From Agrobacterium salinitolerans (lineage in GTDB: Bacteria > Pseudomonadota > Alphaproteobacteria > Rhizobiales > Rhizobiaceae), in NCBI RefSeq assembly GCF_002008225.1, contig NZ_MRDH01000006.1:248001-312000 (forward strand): a stretch of DNA of 64,000 bases. The letters run 5' to 3'. The notes below the pieces were generated by a model that made no database searches, had not been told where the DNA came from, and worked only from the letters and a program-made list of their open reading frames with translations. Shown here piece after piece: positions 48,937 through 57,298 of the stretch (positions within the stretch are counted from its first letter, which is position 1; each line of letters starts with the position of its first letter). The position numbers were made by a program, and so were the translations under genes.

Positions 48937-49140
48937 GTGAAAGCCGACGAAATCAAAAAACTCGACGCCTATTTCAAGCGCACTTTCAATGAAAAGATGA
49001 TTGTGAAGGCGCGTCCGCGCAAGGACGATTCCGCCGAAGTGTATCTTGGCGAAGAGTTTCTCGGCGTCGTCTACATCGATGACGAAGACGGCGACCGTTC
49101 CTACAACTTCTCCATGGCGATCCTCGACGTCGATCTGTGA
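48937..49140 (+). CDS. DUF3126 family protein
   Basis: 67 residues, a small acidic alpha/beta protein (KADEIKKLDAYFKRTF, RPRKDDSAEVYLGEEFLG, YIDDEDGDRSYNF) conserved in Rhizobiales, function unknown. GTG 48937 has AGGAGA at six bases; an adjacent GTG at 48934 is possible. The open frame extends upstream into the cysE intergenic region, but that part has no conserved look. It follows cysE by 140 bp, a frequent pairing in this order. Confidence 0.85.
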   Translation: MKADEIKKLDAYFKRTFNEKMIVKARPRKDDSAEVYLGEEFLGVVYIDDEDGDRSYNFSMAILDVDL

Positions 49141-49185
49141 TCGTCACCATCCGGTGACGGATGAGTTTCGCATTCAATGAAACAG

Positions 49186-49221
49186 TCGCCCGTGGTGGTT
49201 ACACCGCGGGCGATTTGTTTT
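49186..49221 (+). terminator. Terminator of the cysE/DUF3126 unit, overlapping the P450 3' end
   Basis: TCGCCCG and CGGGCGA pair around a 14-base loop that can itself fold (GGTGGTTACACC), followed by TTTGTTTT. The structure includes the P450 stop codon on the other strand. Confidence 0.7.
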
Positions 49222-50593
49222 GACGCTCTGTGATCTGCATCATCAGCCGCTCCTGCGGCCGCAATGTCACCCGCATCAGCGGTTCCGCCGACGTGGTGGT
49301 TTTGTTTTCGAGATGGTTCGTCTGAAGGATGACGGCAAGGATCGCCACGGCCTCCATCATCGCGAACGCATTGCCGATGCAGACACGCGGCCCGGCGCCG
49401 AATGGCATATAGGCGTATCGGTGGCGCGCCTTCACCTTCTCGGGTTCAAAACGTGACGGATCGAAGCGTTCGGGTTCGTCCCAAAGGGCCGTGTGCCGGT
49501 GTACGGCATAAATCGGTACGTACAACACGGTTCCGGCCGGAATGTCATGTTCGCCGAGCCTGAAGTCTTGAAGCGCGGTGCGCGTTATGACGGGGGCAGG
49601 CGGGTAAAGCCGCATCGCCTCCGAAAACACCTGTCTGATATAGGTGAGATTGGCGACATGTTCGGCTGCAACCGGCTTGCCGGCGGTGACGGCCTCGATT
49701 TCCTCAACCACCTTTCTTTCCATTTCCCGCTTCTGCGACAGAAGATGAAATGTCCAGGCAAGGCCGAGGGCAGTCGTTTCATGGCCGGCGGTTATGAAGG
49801 TCAGCAGATTATCGATGATATCAGTGTCGTTCATTGTCCGGCCTGTTTCCGGGTCCCTGGCTTCAAGCAGCATGGAGACGAGATCGGCCCTGTCGGTGGG
49901 ATTCTGCCGCCGGCCGGCGATCACCGTTGCAAGGCTGGTGCGCAGGTAATCGACCGCGGCGCGCGCTTTGCGCCGGCCGGGATGCGGCAGCCATTCCGGT
50001 GCGCCCAGCATGGCAAGTGCGAAGGTCCAGCCGGTCGGTTTCAGGTAATCGGTGATGCTCTGCTCCACGCGGCCGATATCGATGCCATATCCGCCCGACA
50101 TCATGGTTTCGACGATGATGTCGAAGGTGGTCCGCATCATTTCATGGCCGATATCGATGTCGGCGGTGGAGGACGAGTGCCAGCGTGTTTGCGTGCGGCG
50201 GGCCGTTTCGATCATGACGGGCAGCAATTCCAGCAGCTTTTCATAGCGGAAGGCGGCGGCGACGGATTGCCTTTGCCACCTCCAGTGATCACCGTCGGCC
50301 GTCAGAAGGCCTTGGCCAAGCGCGGGGCCGAGTGCCCGGCGGACATCTTCACCCTTGCCGAGCAGAGCGGCATTCTTCACTAGAGCCTCGTGGATGAGCA
50401 CGGGATCGGCCAGATGAACCCGCATGATGCCGCCGAGGTGGCTAAAGACCGCGGGTTCGCTGAAAATCTCCGGCGGCAATGCCTTCAACGGATTGCGGAT
50501 AAGGGAGAGAGCGAGACGCGCCGTGGCGAGTTTCGATACGGATTGCGGTCCGGTCGTATCGGTGGACGGGGTGCGAAGGCCGGTTTCGGTCAT
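49199..50593 (-). CDS. Cytochrome P450
   Basis: 464-residue bacterial P450, probably soluble. I-helix oxygen-binding motif AGHETT (269-274), K-helix E325-x-x-R328 (EAMR), PERF region, and heme-binding FGAGPRVCIG with ligand C405. CYP family is not assigned; similarity of layout to CYP102-like or fatty-acid/alkane hydroxylases is only by general type. No redox partner gene is adjacent. It is divergent from a TetR gene across 116 bp with two palindromic operators, so it is probably the regulated target. Confidence 0.93.
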   Translation of the reverse strand: MTETGLRTPSTDTTGPQSVSKLATARLALSLIRNPLKALPPEIFSEPAVFSHLGGIMRVHLADPVLIHEALVKNAALLGKGEDVRRALGPALGQGLLTADGDHWRWQRQSVAAAFRYEKLLELLPVMIETARRTQTRWHSSSTADIDIGHEMMRTTFDIIVETMMSGGYGIDIGRVEQSITDYLKPTGWTFALAMLGAPEWLPHPGRRKARAAVDYLRTSLATVIAGRRQNPTDRADLVSMLLEARDPETGRTMNDTDIIDNLLTFITAGHETTALGLAWTFHLLSQKREMERKVVEEIEAVTAGKPVAAEHVANLTYIRQVFSEAMRLYPPAPVITRTALQDFRLGEHDIPAGTVLYVPIYAVHRHTALWDEPERFDPSRFEPEKVKARHRYAYMPFGAGPRVCIGNAFAMMEAVAILAVILQTNHLENKTTTSAEPLMRVTLRPQERLMMQITERQNKSPAV

Positions 50594-50634
50594 CTGCTGG
50601 TCCTTTATGCCCGTTGAACAATGGCAACTTGCTG

Positions 50635-50652
50635 TTAAGGTGTGTACCTTAT
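50635..50652. promoter_or_regulatory. TetR operator, site 1
   Basis: TTAAGGTGTGTACCTTAT: inverted arms TAAGGT and ACCTTA with four central bases. It lies 42 bases upstream of the P450 ATG. Confidence 0.7.
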
Positions 50653-50663
50653 TTTTGAATAAT

Positions 50664-50681
50664 TTAAGGTGATCACCTTAA
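50664..50681. promoter_or_regulatory. TetR operator, site 2 (perfect palindrome)
   Basis: TTAAGGTGATCACCTTAA is an 18-bp perfect palindrome sharing the TAAGGT/ACCTTA arms with site 1. Centre-to-centre distance is 29 bp. It lies 28 bases upstream of the TetR ATG. Confidence 0.85.
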
Positions 50682-50709
50682 TTTTCAATAGCGGGATGCG
50701 ATTTCGATA

Positions 50710-51372
50710 ATGAGCAATGATGCGAAACGACCGGCGCGTGCTCGATCCTCCACGCGCGACAGGATTCTGGATACCGCTCTTGACCTCTTCAACGGGCGGG
50801 GGCCAGACCGTGTAACGACGGCGGAAATTGCCGGTGCGGTGAAGATCAACGAGGGTAATCTCTATTACCATTTCCGTACAAAGGAATCGCTGGTTCTTGC
50901 GCTGTTTGCGCGCTTCGAGGCCGATGCGGTGGCATTGGTCGCAACTGTCGATGGGGCGGATGAGGGCGCGGCGGAAACCTATGCCGGTTTCCTGCGGCAA
51001 TGGTTCTCGCTGGTGTGGAACTACCGCTTTCTGTTTCGCGATCTCGTCGGTCTGCTTGCGCTTGCGCCGGGACTGGTGGAGCCGGTGAGGACGATAAGTG
51101 CTGAGATGCGGCTTGCCGTTGGAGACATCGTCGGGCGCATGCAGAAAGCGGGGCTGGTGATTATTCCCGAAAATGAGCGCGATGCGGTTTTGACCAATCT
51201 GTGGATCGTCTCGACCTATTGGGCGGCCTATCTCACTCTGCAGGACGGTGTCAGCGAATTTGGACCACAGCAACTAGAGTGGGGCTTGCGGCAGGTCTCC
51301 AGCCTGTTCAGGCCTTACCTCTCGGCGGACGCCATTGCCGCGCTCGAAGCGCTTGCCAGAAACGAAGCGTAA
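50710..51372 (+). CDS. TetR family transcriptional regulator
   Basis: 220 residues. The N-terminal helix-turn-helix is VTTAEIAGAVKINEGNLYYHFRTK (about residues 37-60; described by its ends), with DRILDTALDLFNGRG before it. The C-terminal ligand-binding domain is helical and matches the tetR_C group with LVGLLALAPGLVEPVR. Divergent from the P450 gene; twin palindromes between them are likely its operators and give autoregulation. Ligand unknown, presumably a P450 substrate. Confidence 0.92.
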   Translation: MSNDAKRPARARSSTRDRILDTALDLFNGRGPDRVTTAEIAGAVKINEGNLYYHFRTKESLVLALFARFEADAVALVATVDGADEGAAETYAGFLRQWFSLVWNYRFLFRDLVGLLALAPGLVEPVRTISAEMRLAVGDIVGRMQKAGLVIIPENERDAVLTNLWIVSTYWAAYLTLQDGVSEFGPQQLEWGLRQVSSLFRPYLSADAIAALEALARNEA

Positions 51373-51397
51373 TATCTCCATTCGGAGACATGGAGAT

Positions 51398-51430
51398 AAA
51401 AAACGCCCGCGGCGAGATTGCCGCGGGCGC
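51398..51430 (-). terminator. Terminator of the formaldehyde dehydrogenase gene
   Basis: On the minus strand CGCCCGCGGC, six bases and GCCGCGGGCG are followed by TTTTTTA. It lies between converging tetR and fdhA. Confidence 0.88.
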
Positions 51431-51460
51431 GTTCATTCCATGGAAGAATTGTCGGCTATA

Positions 51461-52651
51461 TCAGGCTGCCTTTAGCAGATCGCCATGCGGATCAAGCACG
51501 AACTTGGTGGCCGCGCCCTGATCGAAGCTTTCATATCCCTGCACGGCATCGTCGAGCGCAATGATCTTGGCGTTGACGATATCGGCAATCGGCAGGCGGT
51601 CGTGCAGGATCGCCTGCATGAGCTGACGGTTATATTTCAGCACCGGCGTCTGGCCGGTGTGGAAGGATTGCGCCTTCGCCCAGCCGAGGCCGAAGCGCAG
51701 CGACAGGGCGCCCTGTTTTGCAGCGTTGTCAACCGCGCCGGGGTCTTCGGTGACGTAAAGCCCGGGAATGCCGATGGAGCCGGCGGCGCGGGTGATTTCC
51801 ATCATCTGGTTGAGAACGATGGCTGGCTGTTCGCCGCCGGAATGGCCGCGGGCTTCGAAGCCGACGGCGTCGATGGCGCTATCCACCTCGTTGGTGCCGA
51901 CGATTTCTGCAATCATGTCGCCCAGCCGGTCGCCCTTGGAAAGATCGACGGGTTCAAAACCGACTTTTGCCGCATGGGCGAGACGATCCTTGTTGAAATC
52001 GCCGACCATGACAACGGCCGCACCCAGAATGCGGGCGGAGGCGGCGGCAGCAAGGCCGACCGGGCCGGCACCCGCTACATAAACCGTGGAGCCGACGCCG
52101 ACGCCCGCCTTCACCGCGCCATGGAAGCCGGTCGGCAAAATGTCGGACAGCATGGTGAGGTCGCGGATCTTCGACATCGCCTTGTCGCGATCGGGGAATT
52201 TCAGCAGGTTGAAATCGGCATAGGGGATCGTGACATAACGGGCCTGTCCGCCGATCCAGCCGCCCATATCGACATAACCGTAGGCGCCGCCGGCGCGGGC
52301 AGGGTTCACGGTCAGGCAGACGCCGGTATCCTGCGACTTGCAGCAGCGGCAACGGCCGCAGGCGACGTTGAACGGCACGGAGACAATGTCGCCGACCTGC
52401 AGCATCTCGACGTCGATGCCTTTTTCGATGACTTCGCCGGTGATTTCATGGCCAAGAACAAGGCCTGGCATCGCGGTGGTGCGACCGCGCACCATATGCT
52501 GGTCGGAGCCGCAGATATTCGTGGAAATCACCTTGAGAATGACGCCGTGCTCGATGCGGCGGCCATCCGGCGCTTCAAGCTTGGGGTCGTCGATGTCGCG
52601 GACTTCGACCTGACCCGGCCGCATGTAAACGACGCCTCTATTCCTGCTCAT
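51461..52651 (-). CDS. fdhA: Glutathione-independent formaldehyde dehydrogenase
   Basis: Zinc MDR enzyme that oxidises formaldehyde (and possibly other aldehydes, by dismutation) with bound NAD. 396 residues with the catalytic zinc site (NICGSDQHM, GHEITG), the structural zinc cluster CGRCRCC plus GVC, and the coenzyme domain GAGPVGLAAA. ATG 52651 has GGAGGAG seven bases upstream; the longer frame from 52666 includes that site and is less likely. Convergent with tetR. Confidence 0.92.
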   Translation of the reverse strand: MSRNRGVVYMRPGQVEVRDIDDPKLEAPDGRRIEHGVILKVISTNICGSDQHMVRGRTTAMPGLVLGHEITGEVIEKGIDVEMLQVGDIVSVPFNVACGRCRCCKSQDTGVCLTVNPARAGGAYGYVDMGGWIGGQARYVTIPYADFNLLKFPDRDKAMSKIRDLTMLSDILPTGFHGAVKAGVGVGSTVYVAGAGPVGLAAAASARILGAAVVMVGDFNKDRLAHAAKVGFEPVDLSKGDRLGDMIAEIVGTNEVDSAIDAVGFEARGHSGGEQPAIVLNQMMEITRAAGSIGIPGLYVTEDPGAVDNAAKQGALSLRFGLGWAKAQSFHTGQTPVLKYNRQLMQAILHDRLPIADIVNAKIIALDDAVQGYESFDQGAATKFVLDPHGDLLKAA

Positions 52652-52811
52652 ATCCATCTCCTCCATGGTTCGAACACCGTACCTGTCCGCTCCTCTGCGG
52701 CAGGATGACTGGGTGGGTGTAGCAAACCACGGGAGGGGAGATGTGGCGTTCGGGAATACGACACGCGGTGTGGTCGTAACGACACCGTGTTTCGCCCGAT
52801 GTCAGGGCGCG

Positions 52812-53684
52812 TTATCTTTCGAGTGGCTTTCTGAGGCGGCCGGCGGCGTCCTGAATATATTGCCAGGCCACACGGCCCGAGCGGCCGCCGCGCGTGGTCG
52901 CCCATTCCAGCGCCTCGTGATGCAGCGTTTCACGGTCCAGACCCAGATCGAAATGCGTCGCATAGCTGTCGATCATCGTCAGATAGTCTTCCTGGCCGCA
53001 TTTATGGAAGCCGAGCCACAGGCCGAAACGGTCCGAAAGCGAGACTTTCTCCTCAACCGCTTCGGATGGATTGATGGCGGTGGACTGCTCGTTCTCCATC
53101 ATGTGGCGGGGCAGAAGATGGCGGCGGTTGGACGTCGCATAAAAAAGCACATTGTCGGGTCGTCCTTCAATGCCGCCATCCAGCGCCGCCTTCAACGACT
53201 TGTAGGCCGTATCGTCATGGTCGAAGGAAAGATCATCGCAGAAGACGATGACGCGATGACCTGACGTCTTCAGGATGTCGAGCAAAGCGGGCAGGGTGTG
53301 GATGTCCTCGCGGTGCACTTCCACCAGTTTGAGCGAAACGCCGCTCGCCGTGCGCACATCTTCGTGAACGGCCTTGACCAGCGAGGATTTACCCATGCCG
53401 CGCGCGCCCCATAAGAGCACGTTATTGGCGGCAAAACCTTCCGCGAAACGCAGCGTATTTTCGTGGAGGATATCACGCACATGATCGACACCGCGAATGA
53501 GTTTCAACGCGATGCGGTTGGGGCGGGGAACCGGCTGGATGAAGGAGTTGACTGGGACCCAGACGAAACAATCGGCCGCATTCCAGTCGTTTACGGCGGG
53601 CGCCGGCCCGGCCAGACGTTCCACGGCGATGGTGAGCCGGCGCAGTTCTGAAAGAAGCAGGGAGGCCGTTTCTTCTCGAATCAT
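52812..53684 (-). CDS. DUF815 family AAA-like ATPase
   Basis: 290 residues. Walker A is GARGMGKSS (about residue 91) and Walker B lies in VIVFCDDLSFD. SNRRHLLPRHMM follows, with a sensor-like SDRFGLWL. The family function is unknown. ATG 53684 has GGAAG 8 bases upstream. It is divergent from yajC with about 200 bp between, an arrangement frequent in Rhizobiales. Confidence 0.88.
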   Translation of the reverse strand: MIREETASLLLSELRRLTIAVERLAGPAPAVNDWNAADCFVWVPVNSFIQPVPRPNRIALKLIRGVDHVRDILHENTLRFAEGFAANNVLLWGARGMGKSSLVKAVHEDVRTASGVSLKLVEVHREDIHTLPALLDILKTSGHRVIVFCDDLSFDHDDTAYKSLKAALDGGIEGRPDNVLFYATSNRRHLLPRHMMENEQSTAINPSEAVEEKVSLSDRFGLWLGFHKCGQEDYLTMIDSYATHFDLGLDRETLHHEALEWATTRGGRSGRVAWQYIQDAAGRLRKPLER

Positions 53685-53890
53685 GGTGTTTCTTCCGCTT
53701 GTCTCGTGTTCAAAACTCTGTTTTGCGCCCGGCCTAGCATGGCGTTTCAGGCCCATAAAGGTTAAGAGGTCCGGAATCGGTACGGCGTGGGCCCTGCATC
53801 TGTTGCAATCCCGGCGTTCCCCACTATATTCCGGCGGCTTGAAAGCTGGGGCGGCATCCAAGGTCGTGCCGTAATTCTGAGGAGTTTTAT

Positions 53891-54238
53891 ATGTTCATTA
53901 GTCAAGCTTTTGCCCAGGACGCAGCAGGCGGCGCATCGGCCTTCGGTTCCGGCCTTGAAATGCTTTTCCTGTTTGCGCCGCTCATGGTGGTCTGGTACTT
54001 TTTCCTTATTCGCCCGCAGCGTGCGCAGATGAAGAAGCGCCAGGAAACGCTGACCAATATTCGCCGCGGCGATCAGGTCGTTCTCGGCGGAGGCATCGTC
54101 GGCAAGGTGACCAAGGTCATCGATGACAATGAGCTCGAAGTCGAAATTGCTGAAGGCGTGAAAATCCGTGCCGCCCGCGCCTACATTGCCGAAGTGCGTG
54201 TGAAGGGCGAAGTGGTCAAGACGGAAGCCGCTTCCTGA
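53891..54238 (+). CDS. yajC: Sec translocon accessory subunit YajC
   Basis: 115 residues with one transmembrane helix (about 21-41, LEMLFLFAPLMVVWYFFLI), then the YajC motif RPQRAQMKKRQE and the beta-rich GDQVVLGGGIVGKVTKV. Part of the SecDF-YajC complex that supports late steps of protein export. Located 80 bp before secDF. Confidence 0.95.
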   Translation: MFISQAFAQDAAGGASAFGSGLEMLFLFAPLMVVWYFFLIRPQRAQMKKRQETLTNIRRGDQVVLGGGIVGKVTKVIDDNELEVEIAEGVKIRAARAYIAEVRVKGEVVKTEAAS

Positions 54239-54318
54239 TCCTGCCGGATTATCGAATGCCCGATTGCGAATTTTGACGGGTTGCGCGTAGCGCGACCCCA
54301 ACCCTGACCGAGATCGAA

Positions 54319-56883
54319 ATGCTTCATTTTTCCCGTTGGAAAACAGTCTTCATCTGGCTGCTTGTGCTGGCAAGCGTCGTCATCGCCTCTCCCAACCTGT
54401 TTACGGACAAGCAACTGGAAGGCATGCCTGCCTGGTACAAGGACAACAAGGTAACGCTCGGTCTCGACCTTCAGGGCGGTTCGCACATCATGCTCAAGAT
54501 CGAGCGTTCCGACATCGTCAAGGAACGGCTTGAAACGATCGTGGGCGATGTGCGTACGCAGCTTCGCGACGCCAACATCCGCTATTCGGGGCTTACCGGC
54601 AACGGGCAGCAGATCCAGGTCCGCATCAGCGACCCCGCTCAGGTGGAAGCAGCAAAGAATGCACTTCGTGAACTGACGCAGCCGGTGTCCGCCGGCACGC
54701 TGGTTGGCGGCTCCATCACCGAAGTGACGATGAATGACGGCGGCGACAATCTGCTCAGGCTCAACCTGACGGATGAAGGCATCGACTACCGTCTGTCGTC
54801 CGCCGTGTCGCAGTCCATCGAGGTCGTGCGTCGCCGCGTTGACGAAGTCGGCACCACCGAGCCTCTCATCCAGCGTCAGGGGTCGGACCGCATCATCGTG
54901 CAGGTGCCCGGCCTTCAGGATCCGCAGCGCCTGAAATCGCTTTTGAACCAGACGGCAAAGCTGTCCTTCCGCATGGTAGATACCACCATGCCGGTACAGG
55001 AAGCTATGAATGGTCGTCCGCCCGCGACCTCCGAGGTTCTCTATTCGCAGGACGATCCCCCGGTTCCCTATCTGGTGGAACGCCGTGCGCTTGTTTCCGG
55101 CGACAATCTCGTCGACGCGCAGGCAAGCTTCAACCAGCAGACCAACGAGCCGGTCGTTACCTTCCGTTTCGACAGCCGCGGTGCGCAGCGCTTTGCGCAG
55201 GCGACGCAGCAGAATGTCGGCAAGCCTTTCGCCATCGTGCTCGATAATCAGGTCATCTCCGCGCCTGTCATCCGTGAGCCGATCATCGGCGGTTCGGGAC
55301 AAATCTCCGGTAATTTCTCGGTGCAGGGCGCCAACGATCTCGCGGTTCTGCTCCGCGCCGGCGCGCTGCCGGCCACGCTGACCGTGGTTGAAGAGCGCAC
55401 CGTCGGTCCGAGCCTCGGTAGCGACTCCATCACCGCCGGCCTGACGGCCAGCGCGATCGGCGCCGTCGGCGTCCTCATCTTCATGTTCGTCTTCTACGGC
55501 TTCTTCGGCCTGCTGGCGAATATCGCCCTTATCGTCAACGTCGTGATGCTGATTGCGGTGCTGAGTGTGATCGGATCGACGCTGACGCTACCGGGTATTG
55601 CTGGTATCGTCTTGACCATCGGCATGGCCGTGGATTCCAACGTTCTGATCTACGAGCGCATACGCGAAGAGGTGAAGAGCGGGAAACCGCTGATCCAGGC
55701 GCTGGATAACGGTTTTACACGCGCCTTTGCGACCATTGTCGACGCCAACCTGACGACGCTGATCGTGGCTAGCGTGTTGTTCTACATGGGTACCGGTCCG
55801 GTCAAGGGCTTCGCGGTCACGCTGGCCGTCGGTATCATCACAACCGTCTTCACGGCCTATACGCTGACGGCGTGGATGTTCGGCTACTGGGTTCGCCGCA
55901 GTCGTCCGAAACACTTGCCGAAGGGTGTCCGCACCGCCATGTTCGACGGCCGCGATATCCCCTTCATGCGCTACCGTCGCGTGGTCTTCATGATCACCGG
56001 CGCTGTGATGCTCGCCTGTGTCGGCGGCTTCGTCGCCAAGGGGCTTAACCTCGGTATCGATTTCCAGGGCGGCTCGGTCATCGAAGTGCGCGCCAAGCAG
56101 GGCGATGCCGATATTGCCGATATTCGCGATCGTCTGAACCAGCTGAACCTCGGTGAAATCCAGGCGCAGAATTTCGGTACGCCGCAGGATGTTCTCATCC
56201 GCATCCAGGCGCAGGACGGCGGGGAAAATGCCGAACAGTCCGCCATCACCATGGTGCGCGGTGAGCTTGAGGACAAATATGACTTCCGCCGTGTAGAAGT
56301 TGTCGGCCCTGCCGTTTCCGGCGACCTGACCACGTCCTCCACTATCGGCGTAGTGCTCGCCATGGCGGCGATCATGGTCTATATCTGGGTTCGTTTCGAG
56401 TGGCAGTTCGCGCTCGGTGCGGTCATCTCCATGGTGCACGACGTGGTCTTCACGATAGGCTTGTTCGTGTTCCTCGGAATAGAATTCAACCTGACCAGTA
56501 TCGCGGCGATTTTGACGATCATCGGTTATTCGTTGAACGACACCGTCGTCATCTATGACCGCATCCGCGAAAACCTCAGGCGCTATAAGAAGATGCCGTT
56601 GCCGATGATTATCGACGCGTCGCTAAACCAGACGCTGTCGCGTACCATCCTTACCGGTCTGACCGTGCTGCTGGCACTGCTCGCGCTCTACCTCTTCGGC
56701 GGCGAGGTCATCCGCTCATTCACCTTCGCCATGCTGTTCGGCGTCGGTATCGGGGTGTTCTCCTCGGTCTATATCGCAGCTCCGGTGCTGATTGCGTTCA
56801 AGCTGCGCCCCGAAAGCAAGGATGCGGAAGACGAGAAGGACGACAAGTCCGGTAACGCCATCGGCGGCAAGCCTGCCGTCTGA
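54319..56883 (+). CDS. secDF: Fused SecD-SecF protein translocase
   Basis: 854 residues joining SecD (about 1-530) and SecF (about 545-840) in one chain, an uncommon but known alphaproteobacterial and Gram-positive arrangement. SecD part: N-terminal helix, LGLDLQGGSHIML, P1 periplasmic domain, then six-helix RND-like domain with GMAVDSNVLIYERIREE. SecF part: LGIDFQGGSVIEV and GYSLNDTVVIYDRIREN. Uses the proton gradient to complete export. The stop overlaps the next start by one base (TGATG). Confidence 0.95.
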   Translation: MLHFSRWKTVFIWLLVLASVVIASPNLFTDKQLEGMPAWYKDNKVTLGLDLQGGSHIMLKIERSDIVKERLETIVGDVRTQLRDANIRYSGLTGNGQQIQVRISDPAQVEAAKNALRELTQPVSAGTLVGGSITEVTMNDGGDNLLRLNLTDEGIDYRLSSAVSQSIEVVRRRVDEVGTTEPLIQRQGSDRIIVQVPGLQDPQRLKSLLNQTAKLSFRMVDTTMPVQEAMNGRPPATSEVLYSQDDPPVPYLVERRALVSGDNLVDAQASFNQQTNEPVVTFRFDSRGAQRFAQATQQNVGKPFAIVLDNQVISAPVIREPIIGGSGQISGNFSVQGANDLAVLLRAGALPATLTVVEERTVGPSLGSDSITAGLTASAIGAVGVLIFMFVFYGFFGLLANIALIVNVVMLIAVLSVIGSTLTLPGIAGIVLTIGMAVDSNVLIYERIREEVKSGKPLIQALDNGFTRAFATIVDANLTTLIVASVLFYMGTGPVKGFAVTLAVGIITTVFTAYTLTAWMFGYWVRRSRPKHLPKGVRTAMFDGRDIPFMRYRRVVFMITGAVMLACVGGFVAKGLNLGIDFQGGSVIEVRAKQGDADIADIRDRLNQLNLGEIQAQNFGTPQDVLIRIQAQDGGENAEQSAITMVRGELEDKYDFRRVEVVGPAVSGDLTTSSTIGVVLAMAAIMVYIWVRFEWQFALGAVISMVHDVVFTIGLFVFLGIEFNLTSIAAILTIIGYSLNDTVVIYDRIRENLRRYKKMPLPMIIDASLNQTLSRTILTGLTVLLALLALYLFGGEVIRSFTFAMLFGVGIGVFSSVYIAAPVLIAFKLRPESKDAEDEKDDKSGNAIGGKPAV

Positions 56884-57275
56884 TGGCTGGCGGGATCGAA
56901 ATACGCCCGGCCCATTTTCCCGGCCGGGCGCCCATCGATGCCTATGGCAACGGCGGGTTCCGTTTTGCCGACATGTCGCATCGCGGTTCGCTGCTGCTCC
57001 TGCCTTCGGGTATCTATGGGTGGGAGCCCGTTGATGCGAAAGAATTGACTGTCGGACATTTCGAAAAGCTTCTGGCGGAAGCGCAGGATATCGAAGTGCT
57101 GTTGATCGGAACGGGTGATGGCATGCGGGTTCTGCCGAAGGAATTGCGCGCCGCCTTCAAGGAGGCGGGCATTGCCGTTGACCCGATGAGCACGGGCGCC
57201 GCCGTGCGCACCTATAATATCATGCTGTCGGAATCGCGCGCTGTGGCTGCGGCGCTGATTGCCGTCGAAGGCTGA
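56883..57275 (+). CDS. Mth938-domain protein (NDUFAF3-like)
   Basis: 130-residue beta/alpha Mth938 fold (DUF498). Landmarks: FRFADMSHRGSLLLLPSGI, VLLIGTGDGMRVLPKELR, and STGAAVRTYNIM. Human NDUFAF3, an early assembly factor of respiratory complex I, belongs to the same family. The start codon overlaps the secDF stop, so it is translationally coupled to the Sec gene. Bacterial role not proven. Confidence 0.88.
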   Translation: MAGGIEIRPAHFPGRAPIDAYGNGGFRFADMSHRGSLLLLPSGIYGWEPVDAKELTVGHFEKLLAEAQDIEVLLIGTGDGMRVLPKELRAAFKEAGIAVDPMSTGAAVRTYNIMLSESRAVAAALIAVEG

Positions 57276-57298
57276 CAGGACGTTTCGCGCGGGGAACC

